Shown: positions 51,068 to 58,821 of the stretch, in pieces | How the letters are laid out: each line of letters starts with the position of its first letter | How positions within the stretch are numbered: the first letter of the stretch is position 1 | Source of the DNA: Acidimicrobiales bacterium | GTDB lineage: Bacteria > Actinomycetota > Acidimicrobiia > Acidimicrobiales > Palsa-688 | Direction of reading: 5' to 3' | NCBI GenBank assembly: GCA_036378675.1 | Contig: DASUWA010000007.1 | Location: forward strand, 1-64,000 | Length of the DNA: 64,000 bases | Notes under the pieces: generated by a model | The model's database searches: none | What the model was told of the DNA's origin: nothing | Seen by the model: only the letters and a program-made list of their open reading frames with translations | Made by a program: the position numbers and the translations under genes

Positions 51068-53113
51068 TCAGCTCTCGTTTACATCAGCACGAGCGCGAGC
51101 AATGGCAAGGATCGGGGCGAGGCTGTCTGGGTTGGCGACCGATGCGATGGTCAGGACCTGATCGGGATCGGCTCCGGCGAGGATCCGTTTTACGGGGACT
51201 TCGAGCTTCTTCCCCGAAAGCGTGCGCGGGATCGCCGCCACGTTGACGACGTGGTCCGGAACGTGCCGGGGCGACAGCGACTCGCGGAGCGTTTTCCGCA
51301 ATCGATCACCCAGCGACTCGTCGGCTGCTTCGTCGATCGACTTGACCACGAATAGCCAGATCTCTCCCGGGCCGCCGACAGGATCCTCGACGTGAACAAC
51401 AAGGCTGTCCGCCACCTCCGGAAGAGACTCCACCACCGCGTACAGCTCGGCCGTCCCTATCCTCACCCCGCCACGGTTGAGAGTCCCATCCGAGCGTCCT
51501 GAGATGACGACGGTCCCACGGTCGGTCAGGGTCGCTCGGTCACCGTGCGCCCACACTCCGGGGAATCTCTCGAAGTAGGCGGACCGATAGCGAGATCCGT
51601 CGTTGTCCCCCCAGAAGCCCACCGGCATCGACGGCAGCGGCCTGGTCAGCACGAGTTCGCCCTCCTCGTTGGTCACCGGGCTCCCCGTGTCGTCGAAGAC
51701 TTCCACGCCGGCACCTAGGCAGCGGCACGAGATCTCTCCGGCCCACACCGGGTGCAGCGGGCTGCCACCGACGAAACCCGTGCAAACGTCGGTGCCGCCG
51801 CTGAACGACGCGAGCACGATGTCGTCGGACAAGGCTTCGTATACCCATCGCGCGGCTGACGCCGGCAGCGGCGAACCGGTCGCGCCGAGGGTTCGCAACC
51901 GCGTCATTCCGAACGAGGATCTGGGGGACACGCCAGCTTTACTGCACGCGACGAGGTAGCCGGACCCAACTCCGCCACAAGTGGTTCCAGTCTCTTCCAT
52001 CACCTGCCACAGGCCGTCGACGCCCGGCCAGGCTGGATCGCCGTCGAACAGCACCACGGTCGACCCAACCAGCAGTCCCGAGACACAGAAGTTCCACATC
52101 ATCCAGCCGGTCGTGGTGAACCAGAAGAAACGGTCCGCGGGCCCAAGGTCGAAGTGGAACGCCAAAGCCTTAAGGTGCTCGACAACGATGCCCCCGTGAC
52201 CGTGCACGATCGGTTTCGGTCTTCCGGTGGTGCCCGACGAGAACAGGACGTAGAGGGGATGGTCGAAGTCGACTTCTAGGAACTCGACAGGCGAACCTCC
52301 GGCACGTTGGTCCCCGGCGGAAATGAGGTCGAGCCATTCCGTCCAGCCGGGAGGCGGGCCGGCGGCGGTTCGCAGGTACGGAAGCCACACCGCGGTCTCC
52401 ACGCTAGGAAGCCCACGAAGGACTTGGTCCGCGTGCTCGCGACGGTCGACGTCCTTCTCCCCGAAGCGATAGCCGTCGACGGCCAGAAGCACCTTGGGTT
52501 CTATCTGCGAGAAACGGTCGAGGACTCCTGTCACGCCGGTCTCGGGCGCGCAGCTCGACCAGATTGCACCGAGGCTCGCGGTTGCAAGCATCGCTCCGAG
52601 CGTCTCCGGAATGTTCGGCAGGTACCCGGCTACTCGGTCCCCGGGGTGCACGCCGGCCTGAAGCAGCCCGGCGCGCACGGATGCGACCAACCGGACGAGC
52701 TCCCCCCAGCTCAGGCGGATCTCCTCGCGAGTCTGGGACAATGCGAGCACCGCCGGCGAGTCCGGGGAACGCGACGCGTACCGCAGGGCGTTCTCTGCGT
52801 AGTTCAGAGTTGCGCCTGGGAACCAGCGCCAGCCGGGAACTCGCGTGTTGTCCGGTTCAAGCGCGGCGCCCGGACGTCGTCGCCAGGTCACTTCTAGCCA
52901 TTCGGCGACGTCGTTCCAGAACTCGCCGCTGCCCTCCGCCGATACCGACCAGGCCCACGCTTCGTCGTAGCCGGCGAAGCCCTTGTGCTCGAGATACGCG
53001 TGGAGCAGCGACCCTTGCTTCCTGGCTGCGGATGGCGTCCACAGCGGTTCGGGTCTTCCTCGTGCGGGCGACGTAGGCACGGCGGCTATTCGACCACGTC
53101 GCTGGTCGTGCAT
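51068..53113 (-). CDS. aacS: Acetoacetyl-CoA synthetase
   Basis: About 681 residues from ATG 53113. It is an ANL enzyme of the acetoacetate-CoA ligase type: NYAENALRY, SSCAPETGVTGVLDRFSQ, YVLFSSGTTGRPKPIVHG as P-loop, FFWFTTTGWMMWNF, LASFSGGTDVCTGFVG, the TLNRGGVRIGTAELY hinge, and SGKKLEVPVKRIL with the catalytic lysine. It converts acetoacetate, ATP and CoA into acetoacetyl-CoA, linking ketone bodies and polyhydroxybutyrate to lipid metabolism. A GTG at 53080 (PTSPARGRPEP) is another plausible start closer to the family's usual N-terminus. Confidence 0.93.
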   Translation of the reverse strand: MHDQRRGRIAAVPTSPARGRPEPLWTPSAARKQGSLLHAYLEHKGFAGYDEAWAWSVSAEGSGEFWNDVAEWLEVTWRRRPGAALEPDNTRVPGWRWFPGATLNYAENALRYASRSPDSPAVLALSQTREEIRLSWGELVRLVASVRAGLLQAGVHPGDRVAGYLPNIPETLGAMLATASLGAIWSSCAPETGVTGVLDRFSQIEPKVLLAVDGYRFGEKDVDRREHADQVLRGLPSVETAVWLPYLRTAAGPPPGWTEWLDLISAGDQRAGGSPVEFLEVDFDHPLYVLFSSGTTGRPKPIVHGHGGIVVEHLKALAFHFDLGPADRFFWFTTTGWMMWNFCVSGLLVGSTVVLFDGDPAWPGVDGLWQVMEETGTTCGGVGSGYLVACSKAGVSPRSSFGMTRLRTLGATGSPLPASAARWVYEALSDDIVLASFSGGTDVCTGFVGGSPLHPVWAGEISCRCLGAGVEVFDDTGSPVTNEEGELVLTRPLPSMPVGFWGDNDGSRYRSAYFERFPGVWAHGDRATLTDRGTVVISGRSDGTLNRGGVRIGTAELYAVVESLPEVADSLVVHVEDPVGGPGEIWLFVVKSIDEAADESLGDRLRKTLRESLSPRHVPDHVVNVAAIPRTLSGKKLEVPVKRILAGADPDQVLTIASVANPDSLAPILAIARARADVNES

Positions 53114-53224
53114 GGGCACACTCGGCTATCTGTCCTTTAGGAGAGATCCGGTAGAGCTATCGTCCGAGCAGATAGGCACTGCGACGGACGTTGCTTGTAA
53201 GAGAGGTGCTGTGACGAATGTCGC

Positions 53225-53254
53225 TTGACTCGATCGTGAAAAGTTTCCCATAAT
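53225..53254 (+). promoter_or_regulatory. Promoter of the 6C-type small RNA
   Basis: TTGACT (53225-53230) and CATAAT (53249-53254) with an 18-base spacer make the best sigma-70-type promoter in the window. The expected start is near 53261, just before the first C-loop hairpin. The preceding bases 53114-53224 hold no gene. Confidence 0.75.
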
Positions 53255-53260
53255 GATGGA

Positions 53261-53340
53261 CGTAGCTCGGGGCGATTCCCCCCCCGCCCCTCGAGCCTTG
53301 CGAAGGACCGGCATCCCCCCGCCGGTCCTTCGTCGCGTTT
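53261..53340 (+). ncRNA. 6C-motif small RNA
   Basis: Two adjacent hairpins each expose a run of cytosines. The first pairs GCTCGGGGCG (53265-53274) with CGCCCC-TC-GAGC (53285-53296) and has seven C in its loop; the second is a perfect 12-bp stem CGAAGGACCGGC (53301-53312) with GCCGGTCCTTCG (53321-53332) and a loop of ATCCCCCC. Two C-rich loops of at least six C define the actinobacterial 6C RNA (B11 in M. tuberculosis), which pairs with G-rich ribosome sites of mRNAs. The second hairpin may serve as terminator. A near-consensus promoter is upstream. Confidence 0.82.
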
Positions 53341-53571
53341 GAGCAGGAGCGCGGGCCCGGCCGGATGCCCAACCTCACAGGGGCCGTGGACAGTAGCCCG
53401 GCCGCAAGCCAAAGCGCCTCGGTTTACGTTCGGGTCGAGGCCTGTCCGGCCATCCCCCCGGGGGCCCGCGGCCGGCCTCGCCCGAACACCCCCTCTTGGC
53501 CCCTAAGCGTAGAGTGCCGTTCGACACATCGGCAAGGGTGAGGTTTCGCCGCCAGTCGGTATCCTCCCTGG
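53341..53571. other. Intergenic region before malic enzyme
   Basis: This stretch is GC-rich with no credible gene. A C6G5-type tract with flanking GGCC palindromes lies near 53448-53476. TATCCT at 53560-53565 lies six bases before the malic enzyme ATG and may be its -10, giving a leaderless mRNA. Confidence 0.4.
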
Positions 53572-54969
53572 ATGGCCACTCCGTTAGCCGCATTCTCGTT
53601 GCGCCTCCGGGCGCGTATCCGCAACCAGCCGGGTGTCCTCGGTCAGCTCGCAAGCGCCATCGGCGTCGCCGGCGGAAGCCTGGTCGGAATCGAGATCGTG
53701 GCCACCGACGGCGCAACCGTCACGCGCGATGTTGTGGTCTTCTGCGGCTCGGAAGGCCACGCTGCGGATGTCGAGGCGGTGGCCCGTGGAGTCGAGGGGA
53801 TCGAGATCCTCGAGGTCGAAGACCGGACGTTCGCGTTGCACGAGCACGGCAAACTCAGCATCGACAGCAAGGTCCCACTGAGAGACCGGGACGATCTGGC
53901 CATGGCCTACACGCCCGGGGTGGCGAGGGTCTGCATGGCGATCGCCCACGACCGCCTGCTCGCTCACCGCTACACGATGAAAGCCAACACCGTCGCGGTC
54001 GTGAGCGACGGCAGCGCGGTCCTCGGACTCGGCGACATCGGCCCCGAAGCTGCCATGCCGGTGATGGAGGGCAAAGCGATGCTCTTCAAAGAGTTCGCCG
54101 GGATCAACGCGGTCCCCGTCTGCCTGAGAGTGTCGTCGCCGGACGAGCTGGTCGACACGGTCCAGCGGATGGAACCGATGTTCGGCGGCATCAACCTGGA
54201 GGACATCGCCGCGCCGCACTGCTTCGACGTCGAGCGGCGACTCACCGAGACCATGTCGATACCGGTGTTCCACGACGATCAGCACGGCACGGCCGTCGTC
54301 GTTCTTGCCGCGCTGCGCAACGCCACGAAGCTGGTGGACAAAGACCTCCCGGATCTGCGGGTCGTTCTCTCCGGCGCTGGCGCCGCGGGTGTGGCGATCA
54401 CAAAGATCCTCATGACTGCAGGCGTCAAGGACATAGTCGCCGCCGACCGGAAGGGAGCGATCCACAGCGGTCGCGAAGCGCTCGACCCGTCGAAGCAATG
54501 GCTCGCCGACAACGCCAACCCCAACGCCCATTCCGGCTCCCTCCAGGACATCCTGCGAGGCGCGGACGTGTTCATCGGTGTGAGCGGCCCCGGTCTGCTT
54601 CACCGCAGCGACGTGGAGACCATGGCGGAACGGCCGATTGTTTTCGCGCTGGCCAATCCCGTCCCGGAGGTCCTTCCCGAGGAAGTCGAGGGAATCGTGG
54701 CCATCATGGCGACGGGGCGGAGTGACTATCCGAACCAGATCAACAACGTGCTGTGCTTCCCGGGTATCTTCCGAGGCGCTCTCGACGCCGGCGCCACCAA
54801 GATCACCGAAAACATGAAGCTCGCGGCCGCAGACGCCATCGCCGCCGCGGTTCCAGCGGACCAGTTGCGACCGGAGGAGATAGTGCCGAGTGTTTTCGCT
54901 CCTGGAGTCGGGCAGTCGGTCGCGTTGGCGGTCGCGGAGGCCGCCCGCGCCGACGGGGTCACACGCTGA
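53572..54969 (+). CDS. Malic enzyme with N-terminal ACT domain
   Basis: A 465-residue malate oxidoreductase (decarboxylating). An ACT-like regulatory domain covers about 1-80 (LRARIRNQPGVLGQLASAIG). The malic domain follows with AYTPGVARVCMAIA, KANTVAVVSDGSAVLGLGD, NLEDIAAPHCFDVERRL and VFHDDQHGTAVVVLAAL; the NAD(P) site is VVLSGAGAAGVAI near 262-274. It converts malate to pyruvate, CO2 and NAD(P)H. The ACT domain suggests allosteric control by an amino acid. Its 3' end overlaps the SRPBCC gene by 11 bases. Confidence 0.93.
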   Translation: MATPLAAFSLRLRARIRNQPGVLGQLASAIGVAGGSLVGIEIVATDGATVTRDVVVFCGSEGHAADVEAVARGVEGIEILEVEDRTFALHEHGKLSIDSKVPLRDRDDLAMAYTPGVARVCMAIAHDRLLAHRYTMKANTVAVVSDGSAVLGLGDIGPEAAMPVMEGKAMLFKEFAGINAVPVCLRVSSPDELVDTVQRMEPMFGGINLEDIAAPHCFDVERRLTETMSIPVFHDDQHGTAVVVLAALRNATKLVDKDLPDLRVVLSGAGAAGVAITKILMTAGVKDIVAADRKGAIHSGREALDPSKQWLADNANPNAHSGSLQDILRGADVFIGVSGPGLLHRSDVETMAERPIVFALANPVPEVLPEEVEGIVAIMATGRSDYPNQINNVLCFPGIFRGALDAGATKITENMKLAAADAIAAAVPADQLRPEEIVPSVFAPGVGQSVALAVAEAARADGVTR

Positions 54970-55465
54970 GGCTGGCTCCGATGCGCGCGCTCAGGTTGGT
55001 CATCGCCCTTCGGAAGTAGCGCGGCAGCATCGCATCCATGAGTGGGCTCATCCTGGCGAGCAAGGGGTGGGGCTCCATCGCGATGGTCCACTGCACGGTG
55101 CAGTGAGTGCCGGCGTCACCCTGAGGTGTGATCCGGTAGTCCTCGGCGAGCGCCCTGGCGAACGGTGCGCCCGCGCGCGACACGAAGAAGGTCCAGCGGT
55201 GCGGCTCATCCCACACGAGGATCGTGTCGGTGTAGCGAATGCCCGCCATGGTCACCTCGCGAATCGCTCCGGGTCCGTGCGGTGGTGAGGTCATATAGCG
55301 GCCGTGGTACGAGAAGCCGGGGTTCCAGGCCCCCCAGCCGGCGGGGTCTTCGGCGAGCGCCCTGAAGATGGCGACCGGCGGCCGGAAGAGCACTTCCGTG
55401 CTGACGCAACGATAAGGAGCTGAGTCGAAGAAGTCGGTTCCGACCTCTTTCAGGTCCCACGGCAC
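54959..55465 (-). CDS. SRPBCC (polyketide cyclase/START-like) protein
   Basis: A 168-residue SRPBCC-fold protein. VLFRPPVAIFRALAEDPAGWGAWNPGF and the later WTFFVSRAG, YRITPQGDAGTHCTVQWTI strands match the polyketide_cyc2/START-like helix-grip fold. It would bind a hydrophobic ligand in a central cavity; no catalytic function is evident. It starts at GTG 55465. A hairpin element lies 36 bases upstream of the start. Confidence 0.8.
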   Translation of the reverse strand: MPWDLKEVGTDFFDSAPYRCVSTEVLFRPPVAIFRALAEDPAGWGAWNPGFSYHGRYMTSPPHGPGAIREVTMAGIRYTDTILVWDEPHRWTFFVSRAGAPFARALAEDYRITPQGDAGTHCTVQWTIAMEPHPLLARMSPLMDAMLPRYFRRAMTNLSARIGASLSV

Positions 55466-55500
55466 GACGTCAGGTTAGAGGGACTCGGTGAAGCCATGAC

Positions 55501-55540
55501 CGGGTAGAGAAAATCGACCATGATCGATTTTCCCTACCCG
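55501..55540. repeat. Long palindromic element (REP-like), copy 1
   Basis: A 17-bp stem with one mismatch: CGGGTAG-A-GAAAATCGA pairs with TCGATTTTC-C-CTACCCG around a CCATGA loop. Copy 2 begins with the same 13 bases. It is in the 233-base gap between the SRPBCC and imuA' genes and could also act as a terminator, though both flanking genes read away from it. Confidence 0.7.
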
Positions 55541-55580
55541 GCGTCGGGGTAGAGCCCGCCGGCGCCCGGTTGCGGTACCG

Positions 55581-55611
55581 CGGGTAGAGAAAAGGAACCC
55601 TGGTTCCCTAA
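55581..55611. repeat. Palindromic element (REP-like), copy 2
   Basis: CGGGTAGAGAAAA (55581-55593) repeats the first 13 bases of the element at 55501. Its core is a different palindrome, GGAACC-CT-GGTTCC (55594-55607), followed by CTAAC in place of CTACCC. A shorter GGGGTAGAG also occurs near 55545. Confidence 0.6.
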
Positions 55612-55620
55612 CACTGCCCA

Positions 55621-55660
55621 CCTCCACACCTCCACACCTCCACACCTCCACCCCTCCACC
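55621..55660. repeat. Five 8-bp tandem repeats upstream of imuA'
   Basis: CCTCCACA is repeated three times and followed by two CCTCCACC units. The array ends eight bases before the SOS box of imuA'. A pyrimidine-rich strand of this kind could form unusual DNA structures. Confidence 0.9.
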
Positions 55661-55668
55661 GCTCGACG

Positions 55669-55691
55669 TCGAACGGGTGTTCGTATATGGT
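55669..55691 (+). promoter_or_regulatory. SOS (LexA) box and -10 of imuA'-imuB
   Basis: TCGAAC-GGGT-GTTCGT (55669-55684) matches the actinobacterial LexA consensus TCGAAC-N4-GTTCGA at 11 of 12 conserved positions. TATGGT (55686-55691) follows after one base and lies seven bases before GTG 55699. The same layout precedes dnaE2. LexA bound here would block the -10 region. Confidence 0.85.
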
Positions 55692-55698
55692 CTGAGCT

Positions 55699-56433
55699 GT
55701 GGAGGATCTGCTCGGCGCCGCAGCTGCAAGGAGCCGGCCGATCGCTATGGCCGGAACCCGCAAGCTCGAGGTGGAGGGCGCCTTGCGGGGTCTTTTTCTC
55801 TCTGGAGGAATCCAGCGCGGGATCACCGTAGGAGTGGGCTCGACCGGTGTGCCGGGAAGTGTGTCGTTGGCATTGGCCGTCACAGGAAGCGTGATGGCCG
55901 GTGGTTCCTGCTCGTGGTCGGCGGCCGTCGGATTCCCGTCACTCGGCCTGGCCGCGGCTGCCGAGCTCGGTGTGCGACTCGAGCGGTTCGCGCTGGTTCC
56001 GGCACCCGGCGATGGCTGGCCGGTGGTGGTCGCCTCGTTGCTCGACGGAGTCGATTTTGTGATGTTGCGACCGCCGGCTCGGGTCCGCCCGCCTGACGCA
56101 CGCCGCCTCGCAGCCCGGGTCCGGGAACGGGGGTCGGTGATGCTAATCGTGGAAACAGCAGAGCAGCAGAGGTGGCCGGAGTCCCCAGACGTCCGTCTCT
56201 ACGTTGAGTCCGCAGAATGGGTCGGGCTCGGCGCCGGCCACGGAAACCTCCGAGCGCGCAAGATCGAGGTGTCGGTAGGAGGCCGGCGGGTGGCCGGGGG
56301 CAGGAGCCGGCGGGTTTCACTGTGGCTGCCTGGTCCGGGTGGGGGCGTGGAAGAGGTGGAAGGCACTGGGCGAGAAGGCGGGGTTCCGGCGGAGTTGGGT
56401 GGGGAGCCGGTTGTTGTCTCGGCGGCGGGCTGA
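55699..56433 (+). CDS. imuA': ImuA'-like mutasome component
   Basis: A 244-residue RecA-like protein of the actinobacterial ImuA' type. GLFLSGGIQRGITVGVGS and SLALAVTGSVMAGGSCSWSA occupy the places of the RecA Walker region, without a true P-loop GxxxxGKT; the C-terminal tail is Gly-rich and disordered. ImuA' recruits ImuB and DnaE2 for error-prone repair. GTG 55699 seems leaderless. imuB follows after 17 bases, and the operon has an SOS box. Identification rests on fold-like features plus context. Confidence 0.85.
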   Translation: MEDLLGAAAARSRPIAMAGTRKLEVEGALRGLFLSGGIQRGITVGVGSTGVPGSVSLALAVTGSVMAGGSCSWSAAVGFPSLGLAAAAELGVRLERFALVPAPGDGWPVVVASLLDGVDFVMLRPPARVRPPDARRLAARVRERGSVMLIVETAEQQRWPESPDVRLYVESAEWVGLGAGHGNLRARKIEVSVGGRRVAGGRSRRVSLWLPGPGGGVEEVEGTGREGGVPAELGGEPVVVSAAG

Positions 56434-56450
56434 GTCGGGGAGCCGGCGAG

Positions 56451-58226
56451 ATGCCCAGGACACTCATCGTCTGGTACCCCGACTGGCCGGCGGTGGCGGC
56501 TGGCTGCTGGCCGGATGAGCCGGCTGTTGTCGTGTTCGCCAACCGCGTCGTCGCAGCAACAGCAGCAGCCCGGGCGGACGGGGTGACACTGGGACTCCGC
56601 CGGCGTGAAGCCCAGGCCCGATGCCCGGAAGTTGAAGTGGTAGCGGCCGACGGCGGTAGGGACGCCAGAGCGTGGGAGCCGGTTGTCGCGGCGATCGAGA
56701 CCCTCACCCCCGGCGTCGAGATCCTGGCGCCCGGTGAGATCGCTTTGGCTACCCGAGGCCCCTCGCGCTATTTCGGTGGTGATCCGGCGCTGGCGGAGCT
56801 GGTGGCTCGCACGGTCGACTCGGCGGTCGGTGTGGCGGGTTCGGGTGTGGCGGGTTCGGGTGTGGCGGGTTGCAGAGTCGGGGTCGCTGACGGGCGTTTC
56901 GTGGCCGGCCTGGCCGCGAGGGTCGCCGGCAAGCTCACCGGCGAGAGGGTTGTTGTAGTGGAGCGGGGCAGGAGCCGGCAGTGGCTTGCCCCGCAGCCGG
57001 TCTCGGCTTTGGGGGAGGGGTATGAGGAACTGGCGGGCCTTCTTGTCCGTCTCGGTGTCCGCACCCTCGGCGATTTCGCACGGCTGCCGGCGCCGGCGGT
57101 GTTGGGGCGGTTCGGCACATCGGGGGAGACGGCTCACAAGATCGCACGCGGGCTCGACCCGCGGCCGGTCACTGCGCGTACCCCTCCACCTGAGATGGCG
57201 GTGTCTGCCGAGTTCGACCCGCCGGAAACGAGGATCGAGGCGGCTGCGTTCGTCGCCAAGGGTCTTGCTGATCAGCTTCTCGAACGATTGGAGCGGCAGG
57301 GTTTGGCCGCGACGATGGTGTCCATTGAGGCGCAGACCGAGCACGCCGAGCACCTTGTGCGCCACTGGCGTCATGAGGGTGCGCTGAGCGCCGGCGCTCT
57401 GGCCGAGAGAACCCCCTGGCAACTGGAGGGATGGTTCGCCGGAACCGGCGGGGCCCAAGGATGTACCCAAGGATGTACCCAAGGATGTACCCAAGGATGT
57501 AATGGAACGCCATCCGCCGGGCTGACCCTTCTGCGCCTCGTTCCCGAAGAGGTCCATCCCGATACCGGTCGCCAACTCGGTTTCTGGGGGGGATCGGCCG
57601 AGTCGGATGCCCGGGCGGCAAGAGCGTTCGCCCGGGTCCAGGGCCTCCTTGGACCCGACGCGGTGATGACCGCGGTGCGCGCCGGCGGAAGGGGCTGGGC
57701 CGAGCAGATCCGCCTGGTCCCGTGGGGGGACTCACGCGAGTCACGCGAGTCACGCGAGGAGACGGGACCGTCGGTCGAAGGCGGTCGGCGCCGGCGAAGG
57801 GCGCGGGGCGGTCCTGCGGAATCTCCGCCATGGCCAGGGAGGCTGGGCACGCCGGCGCCGGCGGTTGTGTATGTAGACCCGAAAAGGGCAGATGCGACGG
57901 GGGCAGATGCGACGGGGGCGGATGCGGTGAGGGCGAATGCGGTGAGGGCGGATGCGATGAGCGCGGAGATGCTGGACGCGGCTGGGCGGCCGGTTGAGAT
58001 CAACGGACGCGGCCTTCTCAGCTCACCCCCTCTTTCGGTGTCGATAGCCGGCGGTTCCCCGAAGCCGGTTACAGCATGGGCTGGGCCGTGGCCCATCGAA
58101 GAACGATGGTGGGACCGCGGAGGTGGTCGCCGGCGGGCACGGATTCAGGTGCTGCTCGACGGCGGGGATGCGCACCTGCTCAGCCGCGAGGGCGGGCGCT
58201 GGTGGGTCGAGGCCAGCTACAGCTAA
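56451..58226 (+). CDS. imuB: ImuB, Y-family polymerase-like mutasome subunit
   Basis: A 591-residue ImuB. The palm start LIVWYPDWPAVAAG replaces the DMDxFF of active Y-family polymerases with no catalytic Asp, as expected for the inactive ImuB. FVAGLAARVAGKLTG, LGVRTLGDFARLP (helix-hairpin-helix) and a long C-terminus follow. It links DnaE2 to the beta clamp. Four in-frame tandem-repeat tracts interrupt the protein: GSGVA near 130-140, QGCT near 336-350, SRE near 428-436 and ADATG/ADAVR near 480-504. Their effect on folding is unknown. GGGGAG lies eight bases before ATG 56451. Confidence 0.92.
   Translation: MPRTLIVWYPDWPAVAAGCWPDEPAVVVFANRVVAATAAARADGVTLGLRRREAQARCPEVEVVAADGGRDARAWEPVVAAIETLTPGVEILAPGEIALATRGPSRYFGGDPALAELVARTVDSAVGVAGSGVAGSGVAGCRVGVADGRFVAGLAARVAGKLTGERVVVVERGRSRQWLAPQPVSALGEGYEELAGLLVRLGVRTLGDFARLPAPAVLGRFGTSGETAHKIARGLDPRPVTARTPPPEMAVSAEFDPPETRIEAAAFVAKGLADQLLERLERQGLAATMVSIEAQTEHAEHLVRHWRHEGALSAGALAERTPWQLEGWFAGTGGAQGCTQGCTQGCTQGCNGTPSAGLTLLRLVPEEVHPDTGRQLGFWGGSAESDARAARAFARVQGLLGPDAVMTAVRAGGRGWAEQIRLVPWGDSRESRESREETGPSVEGGRRRRRARGGPAESPPWPGRLGTPAPAVVYVDPKRADATGADATGADAVRANAVRADAMSAEMLDAAGRPVEINGRGLLSSPPLSVSIAGGSPKPVTAWAGPWPIEERWWDRGGGRRRARIQVLLDGGDAHLLSREGGRWWVEASYS
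56830..56872 (+). repeat. 15-bp repeats in imuB, tract 1
   Basis: Two perfect copies and a partial third of GTGTGGCGGGTTCGG encode a GVAGS pentapeptide series at about residues 127-140 of ImuB. Confidence 0.9.
57456..57501 (+). repeat. 12-bp repeats in imuB, tract 2
   Basis: CAAGGATGTACC occurs three times and then partially a fourth, encoding QGCT tetrapeptides that bring four cysteines into ImuB. Confidence 0.92.
57732..57758 (+). repeat. 9-bp repeats in imuB, tract 3
   Basis: TCACGCGAG occurs three times in perfect tandem, encoding SRE tripeptides. Confidence 0.92.
57888..57962 (+). repeat. 15-bp repeats in imuB, tract 4
   Basis: Five units of 15 bases, the first two identical (GCAGATGCGACGGGG) and the next three diverged, encode ADATG, ADAVR and similar pentapeptides in the C-terminal region of ImuB. 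Confidence 0.92.
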
Positions 58227-58265
58227 CGCGCCGGCGGTGGTGCCGGCGCCGGCGCAACATCAACG

Positions 58266-58772
58266 TCAGTAACCGAGCAGGCCCCGGATGTACGCCGCCT
58301 GCCCCACGTGCTGGAGGCCGTCGTCGGCGATGCTCACCAGCCTCACGCCCATGGTGACGGGCGGATCCCAGCGTCGGTCGACGACACGTTCGAGGTCCGC
58401 CGGCTCGAGTCTCTCGAGCATCGCGACCGTGCGCGCTTGAACCGCCTCGAGATAAGCCTCCAGGATCGATGAGTCGCGGGGCGTGACTGTCGCGACATCG
58501 TCAGGGGAGTGGCCGTAACCGGTGTTGTTCGGGTCCGGCGCCAAGCCGACCCGTTCGGCCCAGTCGCCACCAACCCAGAGCTGCTCGGTTTTGAGGATGT
58601 CCGAGACGTGATGGTCTTGCACCCGCGTGAGGTGCCACACCAGCCACGCGATCGTGTTCACCTTCGGCGCCGGGCGGGCGACAACAGCCTCCTGTGGCAG
58701 GCCGCGCAGCACCTCCCCGACCAGGGGAGGAATTCGGCCGTAGATCTCCAGCAAAACCCCTTTGGACTCCAT
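58266..58772 (-). CDS. DinB/DUF664-family protein
   Basis: A 168-residue DinB-like four-helix-bundle protein. NTIAWLVWHLTRVQDHHVSD supplies two metal-type histidines and the C-terminal DDGLQHVGQAAYIRGLLG the third, the usual metal triad. Many actinobacterial members are mycothiol-dependent enzymes; substrate is unknown here. Despite the name, no SOS box was found. It is back-to-back with the TauD-like gene, 49 bases apart. Confidence 0.83.
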   Translation of the reverse strand: MESKGVLLEIYGRIPPLVGEVLRGLPQEAVVARPAPKVNTIAWLVWHLTRVQDHHVSDILKTEQLWVGGDWAERVGLAPDPNNTGYGHSPDDVATVTPRDSSILEAYLEAVQARTVAMLERLEPADLERVVDRRWDPPVTMGVRLVSIADDGLQHVGQAAYIRGLLGY

Positions 58773-58821
58773 CGGATGTAGAGCCTACGACGCACGGCCA
58801 CAGTGTCATAACCTCGGGGTG

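Noticed and set aside
56199-57575. 458-codon minus-strand frame with TSLG repeats
   Set aside because: Antisense to imuB; the repeat is only the complement of the QGCT-coding 12-bp array.
58266-58772. DinB-like protein considered as part of the SOS regulon or DNA polymerase IV
   Set aside because: It is a DUF664-type metal-site helical bundle, not the polymerase, and no SOS box was found before it.
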